Assembly: GCA_040881665.1 (NCBI GenBank)
Contig: JBBECT010000005.1
Span: 326,138-390,137 of the forward strand
Direction: 5' to 3'
DNA from: Actinomycetota bacterium
Lineage (GTDB): Bacteria; Actinomycetota; UBA4738; HRBIN12
Length of the DNA stretch: 64,000 bases
The notes under the pieces are model-generated. The model did not search any database and was not told the DNA's origin. It saw nothing but the letters and a program-made list of their open reading frames with translations. Position 1 is the stretch's first letter. Every line of letters starts with the position of its first letter. The translations under genes and the position numbers were made by a program. Shown piece by piece: positions 32,343-41,098 of this stretch.

Positions 32343-34196
32343 TCAGACCTTCACGACCTTCATCGTGTAGTTGCCGTTGCTGAAGTACGACGTCGCATGG
32401 AAGTAGTGCACGCCCGCGTACTTGGCTTTGAATCGGACCGTCTCGTCCTTCCCATTGCCCTTGAAGGACCCACCACGGAACTGCGGACAGGCTCCCCCCG
32501 TGTAGCAGCCCATCGTGAACTGCCACGTGTCCTTCACGGCCTTGGTCCAGACGACCAGATCGAAGTCCTTGCCGGGGGGGACAGCCAGTCTCGCCTCGTA
32601 GGTAGCTCCCTTCCGCAGCCGCTTCTTGAAGAAGTCATTGACGTCGGCGGGCCAGGCCAAGCTTCCGTTCTTCGACTTCGTGATCCCGTTCGCTTCCGTC
32701 GGGAAGCCGTCGCTGTCGGGGGTCGCGTTCTCCGTCGTCGCCGTCAGGGCGGAGTTCGCGTCGCTCCGTCCCTGGCTTGCCGTGAGGTCACCCCCGACCG
32801 CCCCGGCGTCCGTCTGGAGCTGGAGGGAGCTCGGTTGGTCGACACCGCGCATGAGTGCGTTGACGGTCTGAAGGGGCGAGAGGGAGGGGCGGTGCGCTCG
32901 AACGAGCCCGGCGATCCCGGCGATGTGCGGGGTGGCCATCGAGGTCCCGCTGAGGAACCCGTACGCGTTGTTCGCAACACTCATCGTGCTGTAGACGTTC
33001 GTCCCCGGGGCGGCGATGTCGACCGAGGTCCTTCCCCAGTTCGAGAACGTCGAGTAGCGGTCGCGATTGTCGCTGGACGCCACGGCGATGATCCCCGGCA
33101 CGTTGTAGCTCGCCGGGTACGAGGGAGAGATCCCGCCCGTCGAAGTACTCTGCGAATTCATGTCGTTGTCGAGCGCATCGTTGCCGGCGGCGAACGCGAA
33201 CAGTACGCCTTGGTTGGCAGCCTGCATGATCGCGGCCCGCTCGGCCTTCGACCACACCGGGCCGCCGAAACTCCCGTTCACGATCGTGGCGCCCTCCTCC
33301 AGGGCGTAGCTGAAGCCCTCGACGATCTCACCTGTCGACAGGTTCGAACGCAGCGACATGATCCGGCAGTTGGGACAGGCTCCCGCGACACCCAGACCGT
33401 TGTCGAATTCCGCGCCGATCGTTCCTGCGACGTGCGTCCCGTGCGCGGGACAGCCGTTCTGGTCGCACTGCCCGTTGACCTGGTTCGGGCTTCCCCCCGT
33501 CGTCAGATTCACGCCGTGGATGTCGTCGACGTAACCGTTCCCGTCGTTGTCGAGGCCGTCGACCACTTCGTCGGGGTTCGCCCACAGCTTGTCCGCCAGG
33601 TCCTCGTGTGCGAGCCGCGTTCCCGTGTCGAGGACCGCGACGATCACGCCGTTCGCGATGCTTGATCCACCCAGCGATGTGTCCCAGGCCGTCGTCGCAT
33701 CGACGTCGGCGCCGTTCGTTCCGGCGATCCCGCCGACCGTCTGCCCCGTGTTGCGCAGACCCCAAAGGTCGCCGAAGTCCGTGTCGTTCGGAACGATCTG
33801 CGGGTAGCGCCGAAGACCCTGCTCGGCGAATTTCACCCGCGGATCGCGCTCGTAGCTGCGGATGACCGCATCGACCGAGACCCCGGACCGGACCTTCAGG
33901 ACGTCCATCTCGAGGTTGGGAAGACGATCATCGACCACCACGCCCGTCGAGCGGTGAAGCCCGTCAAGGTCTCGGCCGCGAACGCCCTCTGCCCACCGCA
34001 CGATCACTTCGTCCTCAACGAGGACGTTCGAGGGCAGCGAACCTGTACCGGGAACGACCTTGCGGGGCTGGCCCTCCACGGTTCCCTGATCGACGGCTGC
34101 CGCAGGCGAGGCGAGCATTGCTCCCGCTACAACCAGCGCGGCAGCGGTCGCGTTGCCCACTGCACGGCGAACAGCGCTGGGGGGCTGTGCGGGCAT
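32343..34196 (-). CDS. Secreted subtilisin-like serine protease (family S8)
   Basis: 617 residues. Signal peptide (ALVVAGAMLASPAAA, residues 20-34), an I9-like propeptide (about 55-130), and a catalytic domain with Asp190 (VLDTGT), His252 (HGTHVAG), Asn339 (AAGND) and Ser419 (SGTSMATPH), all intact. Cys243, Cys249, Cys274 and Cys277 (QCDQNGC, ACPNC) may form disulfides. A C-terminal PPC-type beta domain (about 510-617) is common in secreted subtilases and is often cleaved. GGAAGGAA lies upstream of the ATG. Likely an extracellular protease for protein scavenging. Confidence 0.94.
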   Translation of the reverse strand: MPAQPPSAVRRAVGNATAAALVVAGAMLASPAAAVDQGTVEGQPRKVVPGTGSLPSNVLVEDEVIVRWAEGVRGRDLDGLHRSTGVVVDDRLPNLEMDVLKVRSGVSVDAVIRSYERDPRVKFAEQGLRRYPQIVPNDTDFGDLWGLRNTGQTVGGIAGTNGADVDATTAWDTSLGGSSIANGVIVAVLDTGTRLAHEDLADKLWANPDEVVDGLDNDGNGYVDDIHGVNLTTGGSPNQVNGQCDQNGCPAHGTHVAGTIGAEFDNGLGVAGACPNCRIMSLRSNLSTGEIVEGFSYALEEGATIVNGSFGGPVWSKAERAAIMQAANQGVLFAFAAGNDALDNDMNSQSTSTGGISPSYPASYNVPGIIAVASSDNRDRYSTFSNWGRTSVDIAAPGTNVYSTMSVANNAYGFLSGTSMATPHIAGIAGLVRAHRPSLSPLQTVNALMRGVDQPSSLQLQTDAGAVGGDLTASQGRSDANSALTATTENATPDSDGFPTEANGITKSKNGSLAWPADVNDFFKKRLRKGATYEARLAVPPGKDFDLVVWTKAVKDTWQFTMGCYTGGACPQFRGGSFKGNGKDETVRFKAKYAGVHYFHATSYFSNGNYTMKVVKV

Positions 34197-34298
34197 CTGA
34201 GGTTCCTTCCGTTGCGGCGCCGGGCCACGGGTAGCTCGGCGGGACCGGCCAAGACTGCCAATCCGTGCCTGAGGCGTCTATCGGTCATCTGGGGATGA

Positions 34299-34328
34299 TT
34301 GACGCCGATGGGGCCTACCTGGCACGAT
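34299..34328 (+). promoter_or_regulatory. Predicted trp operon promoter
   Basis: TTGACG (34299-34304) is a good -35; CACGAT (34323-34328) 18 bases on is a moderate -10. Start of transcription would be near 34335, only a few bases before the leader-peptide ATG. Confidence 0.45.
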
Positions 34329-34337
34329 GCAGGCACG

Positions 34338-34406
34338 ATGATCGTCCGCACGGAGAGCTGGGTCTGGCGTCGGGGCTCCACGAGCCCGGTTCCGACGCGC
34401 GCCTGA
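34338..34406 (+). CDS. trpL: trp leader peptide
   Basis: 22-codon open frame, ATG 34338 to TGA 34404-34406, with two Trp codons at positions 8 and 10 (ESWVWRRG). Trp is rare, so a WVW motif in a short frame upstream of trpE is a strong sign of an attenuation peptide. An in-frame ATG at 34308 would add a third Trp codon but lies upstream of the predicted start site. It has no strong Shine-Dalgarno; a nearly leaderless start is possible. Ribosome stalling on the Trp codons would control the hairpins that follow. Confidence 0.7.
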   Translation: MIVRTESWVWRRGSTSPVPTRA

Positions 34407-34458
34407 TCCCCCGCTCCACCAGCGACGACGCGACGGCCCCGGGCGACGAGCCCGGGGC
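34373..34458 (+). terminator. trp attenuator: alternative RNA hairpins
   Basis: Three mutually exclusive pairings are visible. Protector 1:2 is GGGCTC (34373-34378) with GAGCCC (34382-34387). Antiterminator 2:3 is GCCCGG (34384-34389) with CCGGGC (34439-34444). Terminator 3:4 is GCCCCGGGC (34436-34444) with GCCCGGGGC (34450-34458), loop GACGA, followed by TCTTGCATTT. A ribosome stalled at the Trp codons (34359-34367) would mask strand 1 and favour 2:3, allowing trpE expression when tryptophan is scarce. Confidence 0.75.
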
Positions 34459-34502
34459 TCTTGCATTTCCGAGCACCTGACGTATCCGAGGAGGATCGAC
34501 CG

Positions 34503-36023
34503 GTGGACCAGCAGCTGCAGATCCGACCAGACCGAAGCGAGTTCGACGCCCTCGCCGCCGAGTGGCCGCTCGTCCCGGTGTGGACCGAGCTGCTCGCCGA
34601 CGTGTCCACCCCCGTCGGGTTGTTCGAGGCGCTGGCGGCCGACGGTCCGGGCATCCTGCTGGAGAGCGTCGAGCGCTCCGAGCGCTGGGGGCGGTTCTCG
34701 TTCGTCGCCGGGGAGCCTGCAGCGCTGATCGTCGCCGACGCCGACGGTGTTCGGGTCGAAGACCGCGTTCGCGAGCTCCGCCTCCAACCTCCCGCCCCGG
34801 GAACCGATCCGCGCGCGGCGTTGCGATCGGTAGCGGAACAGCTCCGCGGTCCGCGGATCCCCGACCTCCCGGCCCTGACCGGGGGGCTGATGGGCGTGCT
34901 CTCGTACGAGGCCGCGTTCCTGCTCGACGGACATCCGTTCCCCACAGGCACGTCCGGCGAGCAACTCGTCGCGGCTCCGATCACGCTGCAGGTGATCGAC
35001 CGTGCAGTGGTGTTCGATCATTGGAGGCAGCGGCTGCTGCTCGTGGCGCACGTGCCGAGCGGCGGCTACGACGGGGCGCTCGAGGCCTTGGGCGATCTCG
35101 CCCGGAAGGTCGTGGAGGCACGCCCTCCTGCGCCCGAACCGATCGGCGACGGGGCGGCCGCGGACGCATCCGCCGGCGACCCGAACATGACCGACCAGCG
35201 GTTCCGCGACATCGTCGCCGACTTCAAGGAGCACATCCTCGCCGGCGACATCTTTCAGGGCGTTCCCTCGCGCCGTGTCGCGTTCGCCGCGCCGGACGGG
35301 GGATTCCCCATCTATCGTCGCCTGCGCGTCAGCAACCCCTCCCCGTACATGTTCTTCGTGCGCCAGCCGGGCATCGAGCTGGCGGGGTCCTCCCCCGAGC
35401 CGCTCGTTCGCGTGGAGGGCAGGCGCGTGACGAGCCGCCCGATCGCCGGCACGTACGCGCGGGGCGCGAACGAGGACGAGGATCGCGCGCTCGCCGATCG
35501 CCTGCTCGCCGATCCGAAGGAACGCGCCGAGCACGCGATGCTCGTCGACCTCGCTCGGAACGACATCGGTCGCGTGTGCGCGCCCGGAACGGTGGAACCC
35601 ACCGAGCTGATGGTCGTCGAACGCTTCTCGCGGGTGATGCACATCGTCAGCACGGTCGAGGGTGACCTCGCCGAAGGGTTCCACCCGCTGGACGCGCTCG
35701 CCGTCACTTTTCCGGCGGGAACGGTGACGGGCGCACCGAAGCGACGAGCGATGGAGCTGATCGCCGACGCGGAGCCGACAGCACGGGGTCCCTATGCAGG
35801 TGCGGTCGGATACCTGACGTTCGCCGGGGACCTCGACTTCTGCATCACGATCCGTACCGCCGTGATCGCGGACGGGATCGCGACGGTACAGAGTGGCTGC
35901 GGTGTGGTCGCCGACTCCGACCCGGAGGCCGAACTGCGGGAAACCAAGGCCAAAGCCGCGGGGCTGATGCCCGCCGTCGCGGGACGAACCGGCACCACCG
36001 AACCCACGGGAGCCAGCCGATGA
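34503..36023 (+). CDS. trpE: Anthranilate synthase component I
   Basis: Makes anthranilate from chorismate, first step of tryptophan synthesis. The 506-residue protein starts at GTG 34503 with GAGGAGG 8 bases upstream. The N-terminal part has ILLESVERSERWGRFSF, the region that binds feedback tryptophan. The chorismate-binding half has LAGSSPEPLVRVEGRRVTSR, PIAGTYARG, VDLARNDIGRV, and FPAGTVTGAPKRRAMELI. It could be PabB-like, but the trp leader and the LLES motif favour TrpE. The trpG ATG overlaps its stop. Confidence 0.93.
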   Translation: MDQQLQIRPDRSEFDALAAEWPLVPVWTELLADVSTPVGLFEALAADGPGILLESVERSERWGRFSFVAGEPAALIVADADGVRVEDRVRELRLQPPAPGTDPRAALRSVAEQLRGPRIPDLPALTGGLMGVLSYEAAFLLDGHPFPTGTSGEQLVAAPITLQVIDRAVVFDHWRQRLLLVAHVPSGGYDGALEALGDLARKVVEARPPAPEPIGDGAAADASAGDPNMTDQRFRDIVADFKEHILAGDIFQGVPSRRVAFAAPDGGFPIYRRLRVSNPSPYMFFVRQPGIELAGSSPEPLVRVEGRRVTSRPIAGTYARGANEDEDRALADRLLADPKERAEHAMLVDLARNDIGRVCAPGTVEPTELMVVERFSRVMHIVSTVEGDLAEGFHPLDALAVTFPAGTVTGAPKRRAMELIADAEPTARGPYAGAVGYLTFAGDLDFCITIRTAVIADGIATVQSGCGVVADSDPEAELRETKAKAAGLMPAVAGRTGTTEPTGASR

Positions 36024-36586
36024 TCCTCGTCGTCGATCACTACGACTCGTTCGTCTACAACCTCGTCCAGCTGATCGAGAAGATCGGCGAGGCGACCGAA
36101 GTCGTCCGCAGCGACGCGGAGCCGGCCGAGGCCCTCGTCGCTCGCCGCCCGGATGCCGTCGTGCTCTCCCCCGGTCCCGGTCGCCCCGAGGCCGCGGGCT
36201 GCATGACCGATCTCCTCGCGATCCTGCCCGCAGAGACCCCCGTGCTCGGGGTATGCCTCGGCCACCAGGCGTTGGGGATCGCGACCGGTGGGAGGGTCGA
36301 TCGCGCGGCGCCCGTGCACGGGAAGGCGTCGAAGGTCTTCCATGAGGGCGCCGGGATCCTGGCCGGGGTACCGAGCCCGTTCGAGGCGGCCCGCTATCAC
36401 TCCCTCGTGGTCCTGCGGGACGAGCTGCCCGACGAGCTGGAGCTCACCGCGTGGACCGATGACGGCCTCGTGATGGCGACCCAGCACCGAGAGCTGCCAC
36501 GGTTCGGGGTCCAGTTCCACCCCGAGAGTATCCTGACGCCCGACGGCCCGACGATCGTTGAGAACTTCCTGCGCCTGACCCGTTGA
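36020..36586 (+). CDS. trpG: Anthranilate synthase component II (glutamine amidotransferase)
   Basis: 188 residues. Class I glutamine amidotransferase triad: Cys79 (GVCLGHQ), His167 and Glu169 (FHPES). Supplies ammonia to TrpE and may also serve p-aminobenzoate synthesis (PabA role), as in many actinobacteria. ATGA overlap with trpE indicates translational coupling and 1:1 expression. No further trp genes follow in this window. Confidence 0.94.
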   Translation: MILVVDHYDSFVYNLVQLIEKIGEATEVVRSDAEPAEALVARRPDAVVLSPGPGRPEAAGCMTDLLAILPAETPVLGVCLGHQALGIATGGRVDRAAPVHGKASKVFHEGAGILAGVPSPFEAARYHSLVVLRDELPDELELTAWTDDGLVMATQHRELPRFGVQFHPESILTPDGPTIVENFLRLTR

Positions 36587-36668
36587 CGACGCCGGCTTGC
36601 ACGTGCGCGGCTCGCCGGGCGATGCTGGGACTCCCGGCAGCGAACGATCACCATCAGGGGGTTCCGAC

Positions 36669-37235
36669 ATGGCCGATATTCCCGACCTGTACCGCCGCGC
36701 GAGCGATCACTTCGGAGCGCTCGTGCACACGATCCGCGACGACCAATGGGGCGCGCCCACGCCCTGCACGGAATGGAACGTCCGCGACCTCGTGAACCAC
36801 GTCACCGCCGAGGATCGCTGGGTCGTTCCCCTCTTGGTCGGCCGCACCGTCGCGGAGGTGGGTGATGCCTACGACGGGGATGTACTCGGTGAGGATCCGG
36901 TCGCCGCATGGGACCAGGCCGTCGCCGCCGCTCAGACGCAGTTCTCCGCGAGCGGCGCGATGACCCGGCCCGTGCACCTGTCCGGGGGCGAGACTCCCGC
37001 CGAGCAGTACGCGTTCGAGATGACGGCAGACCACACGATCCATGCCTGGGACCTGGCACGTGGCATCGGCGCGGACGAGACGCTCCCGCCCGAGCTCGTG
37101 GCATTCGTGACCGAGCGTCTGATGCCGCAGATCAAGGCGTGGCGCGACGGCGGGGCGTTCGTCGCCGCCGTTCCGGTTCCCGACGACGCAGACGCCCAGA
37201 CGAGACTGTTGGCCGAGACGGGGCGCCAGGTCTAG
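36669..37235 (+). CDS. Mycothiol-dependent maleylpyruvate-isomerase/DinB-like family protein
   Basis: 188 residues, four-helix DinB-like fold. The N-terminal motif QWGAPTPCTEWNVRDLVNHV and the TADHTIHAWDLARGIG segment provide the usual three histidines for a metal ion. It fits the TIGR03086-type subfamily, which is common in mycothiol-producing actinobacteria; actual substrates are mostly unknown. AGGGGG lies about 8 bases before ATG 36669. It follows trpG by 82 bases and may be read through from the trp promoter. Confidence 0.82.
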   Translation: MADIPDLYRRASDHFGALVHTIRDDQWGAPTPCTEWNVRDLVNHVTAEDRWVVPLLVGRTVAEVGDAYDGDVLGEDPVAAWDQAVAAAQTQFSASGAMTRPVHLSGGETPAEQYAFEMTADHTIHAWDLARGIGADETLPPELVAFVTERLMPQIKAWRDGGAFVAAVPVPDDADAQTRLLAETGRQV

Positions 37236-37248
37236 AGACCCTCCGGGA

Positions 37249-38343
37249 TCACTGCTCTTCGCCGGCGCCCTCACGTTCCGCGGCGATCCGCTTGGCCTCG
37301 GCGATCAAGCGCGGAACGAACTCCGTCTCGGGGATCTTGTCCTTGACCTCGCCGCCGACGATCAGGAACCCCTGCCCCTTGCCGGCGGCGATACCGAGAT
37401 CGGCCTCACGGGCCTCACCGGGACCGTTCACGACACACCCCATCACCGCGACGCGGATCGGGACCTTGAGGCCCTCGCGCTCGAGGGCCTCGTTCACCTG
37501 CTTCGTCAACCCGAGCACGTCGACCTCGGCTCGACCGCAGCTTGGGCACGCGACGAGGTCGAGTCCGCGCTTGCGGAGTCCGAGCGACTGGAGGATCGTC
37601 ATGCCGACCTTGACCTCCTCGACCGGGTCGTCGGTGAGCGAGACACGGATCGTGTCGCCGATCCCCTCGGCCAACAGGGTGCCGATCCCCACAGCCGACT
37701 TCACGCCGCCGGTTGGCATCGGTCCCGCTTCGGTGACGCCGAGGTGCAGCGGGTAGTCGCACTTCTCCGCGAGCATGCGGTAGGCCTCGATCATCACGAG
37801 GGGGTTCGAGTGCTTCACGGAGATCTTGATGTCGAAGAAGTCCTCGTCCTCGAGGACCCGAGCCTCGTTCAGCGCCGACTCTGTCAGGGCCTCGGGGGTG
37901 GGGGCACCGTACTTGGTGAGCAGATCGGATTCGAGTGATCCCGCGTTCACGCCGATCCGGATCGGCACCCCGCGCTGCTTGGCCTCACGCGCGATCAGGC
38001 GCACCTTGTCCTGGTACTTGATGTTCCCGGGGTTGATCCGCAGTCCCTGGATCCCGGCTTCGAGGGCAGCCATCGCGTACTTCCACTGGAAGTGGATATC
38101 GGCCACTACCGGGATCGTGGACTTCGCCGCGATCGCGGTCAGCGCCTCGGCGTCCTCCCAGTGGGGAACGGCGACGCGCACGATCTCGCACCCGGTCGCC
38201 ACCAGCGCGGCGATCTGCTGCAGGGTCGCGTTGATGTCGGCTGTCTTCGTCGTCGTCATCGACTGCACGCGCACAGGCGCGTCGCCGCCGATCTCGACAT
38301 CGCCGATCCGTATCGTCCGGGTCGTCCGGCGTGGGGCCAGCAT
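37249..38343 (-). CDS. ispG: 4-hydroxy-3-methylbut-2-enyl diphosphate synthase (GcpE)
   Basis: Penultimate step of the MEP isoprenoid pathway, an iron-sulfur enzyme. The 364-residue protein has [14 protein letters not shown] at the N-terminus, a TIM barrel, and the C-terminal 4Fe-4S ligands in [12 protein letters not shown] and [16 protein letters not shown]. Short bacterial form without the plant-type insert. dxr of the same pathway is 4 kb away on the same strand. ATG with GGAG about 6 bases upstream; TAGACT is 12 bases upstream. Confidence 0.96.
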   Translation of the reverse strand: MLAPRRTTRTIRIGDVEIGGDAPVRVQSMTTTKTADINATLQQIAALVATGCEIVRVAVPHWEDAEALTAIAAKSTIPVVADIHFQWKYAMAALEAGIQGLRINPGNIKYQDKVRLIAREAKQRGVPIRIGVNAGSLESDLLTKYGAPTPEALTESALNEARVLEDEDFFDIKISVKHSNPLVMIEAYRMLAEKCDYPLHLGVTEAGPMPTGGVKSAVGIGTLLAEGIGDTIRVSLTDDPVEEVKVGMTILQSLGLRKRGLDLVACPSCGRAEVDVLGLTKQVNEALEREGLKVPIRVAVMGCVVNGPGEAREADLGIAAGKGQGFLIVGGEVKDKIPETEFVPRLIAEAKRIAAEREGAGEEQ

Positions 38344-38355
38344 CGGTCTCCGTCC

Positions 38356-38361
38356 AGTCTA
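38356..38361 (-). promoter_or_regulatory. Predicted -10 box of ispG
   Basis: TAGACT on the minus strand, 12 bases before the ATG, giving a leader of about 5 bases. Confidence 0.4.
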
Positions 38362-38406
38362 CGTGCGGGCGTGCTCTCGCCTTCTGGACCCGGGGCGGGG
38401 TCGCGA

Positions 38407-38859
38407 TCACTCGCCGAACACGTGGAACATGATCTGGCGATCCTTCGGATCGTCCATCTCGAACAAGATCAGACGCTGCCACCGTCCCAACCCCGGCTCC
38501 CCCGACACGACCGGGATCGCGTGGGAGGTCGCCGACAGCAGCATCGACTTCACGTGGGAATGACCGTTCGCGCGCTCGTGGGATTCCTGCAGGTTCTGCG
38601 TGCGGCGCTCGAGATCATCGTGTGCGTAGTAGTGATCTTCGTCGGGAACAAGATCGCGCATCCGGGCGCGGAAGTCCTGCATCGCGCCGTCCTCCCACTC
38701 GTTGATCAGCAGGGCGCAGGTGGTGTGCGCACAGAACGCTATCGCGGCGCCGTCGGTCACCCCGGAATCCTTGATCGCTCGCTCCAGGTCCTCGGTCAGG
38801 TCCAGGAACGCGTACCGTTCCGGTGGCGTTACCTCCATCGTGATCGTGCGGGCGGTCAC
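38407..38859 (-). CDS. yjbQ: YjbQ family protein (UPF0047)
   Basis: 150 residues. Family motifs are AFCAHTTCALLINEWEDGAM, the EDHYYAHDDLERRTQ region, HSHVKSMLLSATSHAIPV and a C-terminal GRWQRLILFEMDDPKDRQI. The His/Glu/Asp set forms a metal-like pocket. YjbQ proteins show secondary thiamine-phosphate synthase activity in vivo; the true role is unclear. GTG start overlapping the histidine kinase stop (GTGA), so it is the third gene of a response-regulator/kinase operon. Confidence 0.92.
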   Translation of the reverse strand: MTARTITMEVTPPERYAFLDLTEDLERAIKDSGVTDGAAIAFCAHTTCALLINEWEDGAMQDFRARMRDLVPDEDHYYAHDDLERRTQNLQESHERANGHSHVKSMLLSATSHAIPVVSGEPGLGRWQRLILFEMDDPKDRQIMFHVFGE

Positions 38860-40304
38860 GCATCCCTCCTTGCTCGTGGCTTCACCTGGGGGCCGACCCT
38901 GCCGTCGGCGTCGTTCGTCCTGCCGTTCGTCACATCCGGGGTTCCGGACCGATCGGACTCCGCGCGGGGAGCGGCGGCGGGAAGCTCGAACACGAAGTCG
39001 CTGCCCCGGCCGGGGCGACTCTCTGCCCAGATCCGCCCTCCGTGCGCCTCCACAACCGACCGTGCGATCGCGAGCCCGATCCCCGTGCCTCCCTCGTCCC
39101 GAGAACGGGCCGAGTCTACGCGGTAGAAGCGCTCGAACACGCGAGGGAGGTGCTCGGCCGGGATCCCCACGCCGGTATCGGCCACGCGCACCTGCACCAC
39201 ACCGCCATGGCCCTCGGCGGTCACCGTCACGCTGCCTCCCGGTGCGGTGAATCGGACGGCGTTGTCGAGCAGGTTGAACACCACCTGGGCGACCCGCTCC
39301 CGATCCGCGATCAGCGGCGGCAGGTCGTCCCCGATCCCGTTCGTGACGTTAACGTTCCGATCTCCACGCGCGACGTCAATCTCGGAGATGACCTGGTCGA
39401 CGAGGGGCGGCAGCGGCAGGCGACCACGGCGCAGGGGCACATCTCCCGACTCGAGCCGTGAGAGGTCCAAGAGCTGCTCGACGAGCCGACCGAGCCGCTC
39501 GGCTTGACCGAGCATCACCTGGAGGGTCTTCGGATCGGGTTGTTCGACGCCGTCGAGCAGGTTCTCCAGGTGCGCGCGCATCGCGGCGATCGGCGTCTTC
39601 AATTCGTGCGCGGCGTTCGCGACGAGATCACGGCGCTGAAGTTCGACGCTCTCGAGATCGGCCGCCATGAGGTTGAAGGCCTGGGCCAGCCGTCCGACCT
39701 CATCCCGCGACGTCGTCGTCACACGCTGGCCGTACTCTCCCTTCGCCATCAGGCTCGCGGCCGCCGCCATGTCGCGGAGCGGCTGCGTCATCCCGCGTGC
39801 GAGCCAGCGAGAGAAGACGAGCGCGATACCGGCTGCGATCGCTCCCGCGGCGAGCAACTGCCACCGATAGTCGCGGAGGAACCGAGCCGTCTTCGCGAAC
39901 CCGCCGACCCATCCGCGAGGCGGTGCGTCACGGTACGCGTAGATCGTCGCGATCTGCTTCCCCTCGATGACCTTGGGTACCGCGGCGTAGACGATCGTGT
40001 CGTTCACACCCCAATGGCTGCGCCCGTCGAAGAACTCGGGAGGGAGCTCGGTGGGAGCCGTTCCTTCGAAGTAGCCGTCGGCGTTGAGGTACAGGGTGGT
40101 CACACCTGACGGCGGGTTGCGCAGCTGCGCGGAGGCGGCTCGGTTCGCGGTCGCCATCAACTTCAGGTAGTCGGCCTCGGTCTGGGAGTTCCGCAAAGCC
40201 CACGCGAAGAGCACGTAGATCACCGCGAGCGTGACGACCACCGCGAACACGATCGTCGAGCCCAGCTTGGCGCGGATCGACCCGAGCCGCTGGAGGAACC
40301 GCAC
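38856..40304 (-). CDS. Membrane sensor histidine kinase
   Basis: 482 residues. Two membrane helices (about 15-37 and 150-165) flank an extracellular sensor of about 110 residues. HAMP (about 166-218), dimerisation domain with phospho-accepting His233 (NAAHELKTPIAAM), and an HATPase domain with N box (FNLLDNAVRF), DTGVGIP and GTGIGLA follow. A Pro/Arg-rich tail ends it. It resembles BaeS/MtrB-like OmpR-partner kinases. GTG start 3 bases after the regulator gene. The signal is unknown. Confidence 0.93.
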   Translation of the reverse strand: MRFLQRLGSIRAKLGSTIVFAVVVTLAVIYVLFAWALRNSQTEADYLKLMATANRAASAQLRNPPSGVTTLYLNADGYFEGTAPTELPPEFFDGRSHWGVNDTIVYAAVPKVIEGKQIATIYAYRDAPPRGWVGGFAKTARFLRDYRWQLLAAGAIAAGIALVFSRWLARGMTQPLRDMAAAASLMAKGEYGQRVTTTSRDEVGRLAQAFNLMAADLESVELQRRDLVANAAHELKTPIAAMRAHLENLLDGVEQPDPKTLQVMLGQAERLGRLVEQLLDLSRLESGDVPLRRGRLPLPPLVDQVISEIDVARGDRNVNVTNGIGDDLPPLIADRERVAQVVFNLLDNAVRFTAPGGSVTVTAEGHGGVVQVRVADTGVGIPAEHLPRVFERFYRVDSARSRDEGGTGIGLAIARSVVEAHGGRIWAESRPGRGSDFVFELPAAAPRAESDRSGTPDVTNGRTNDADGRVGPQVKPRARRDA

Positions 40305-40307
40305 GCG

Positions 40308-41006
40308 CTAGCTCCCGTCCTGGAACGCGTAGCCCACGCCGTGGACCGTGCGGATGAACCTGGGTTCGTTGCCGTCCTCGTCGAGCTTGCGCCGGATCCG
40401 GGCGACGTGTGAGTCGACGACCCTCCCACCCGCGTAGTCGCGGTACCCCCAGACCTTGTCCATCAGGTCCTCACGGCTGAACACGACGCCGGGCTCGGTC
40501 GCCAGGGTCGCCAGGATCTCGAACTCCAGAGGGGTGAGGCCGACCTCCTCGCCGTCCAGCAAGGTGCGGCGGCGCTGCGGGTCGATCACGAGCCCATCGT
40601 GCTCGACCGGGCCCGAGGTCTTCGCCGTGCGGATGTTGTCCATCCGCCGGAGGATCGCCTTCACCCGAACGGCGAGTTCACGCAGACTGAACGGCTTGGT
40701 GAGGTAGTCGTCGGCGCCGGCCGCGAAGCCCGCCACCTTGTCGGTCTCGTCGGTCCGCGCCGTCAGCATCAGCACGGGCGTCCAGCCGTCACGCTGGATC
40801 TCGCGGCACACCTCGAGTCCGTCCATCCCCGGGAGCATCAGGTCGAGCACCACGAGATCCGGGTGGTGTTCGCCGTGGAGGCGGATCGCCTCGGGTCCGT
40901 CGAAGGCAACCTGGACGCTGTAGCCCTCGGACTCGAGCCGCAGACGAACCGCCTCGGCGATCGCCTCCTCGTCGTCGACCACCAGCACGGATCGTTGTTC
41001 GCTCAT
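40308..41006 (-). CDS. OmpR/PhoB-family response regulator
   Basis: 232 residues. Receiver domain with acidic pocket DDE (11-13), phospho-Asp55 (VVLDLMLPG), Thr/Lys switch (LTAR; Lys104 in LTKPF), then an OmpR-type winged helix (LTPLEFEILATLATEPG, DSHVARIRRKLDEDG, RTVHGVGYAF). ATG 41006 has TACGAT 7 bases upstream and only a weak GGGG, so it may be leaderless. Partner of the adjacent kinase. The regulon is unknown. Confidence 0.94.
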   Translation of the reverse strand: MSEQRSVLVVDDEEAIAEAVRLRLESEGYSVQVAFDGPEAIRLHGEHHPDLVVLDLMLPGMDGLEVCREIQRDGWTPVLMLTARTDETDKVAGFAAGADDYLTKPFSLRELAVRVKAILRRMDNIRTAKTSGPVEHDGLVIDPQRRRTLLDGEEVGLTPLEFEILATLATEPGVVFSREDLMDKVWGYRDYAGGRVVDSHVARIRRKLDEDGNEPRFIRTVHGVGYAFQDGS

Positions 41007-41013
41007 ACGCCCC

Positions 41014-41019
41014 ATCGTA
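41014..41019 (-). promoter_or_regulatory. Predicted -10 box of the response-regulator operon (leaderless)
   Basis: TACGAT on the minus strand, 7 bases before ATG 41006. Confidence 0.4.
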
Positions 41020-41098
41020 GCGGGGACGGCGTAGCGGAGCGCCGACGGCGGTGTGGAGAAATCGTGGTTCGGGTGCTCTGAGCAGCGCCGTCGGTGCG

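Noticed and set aside
36793-36808. CGTGA-N6-TCACC, another CRP-like site
   Set aside because: It lies well inside a coding region with conserved residues (VNHV), so chance codon use explains it.
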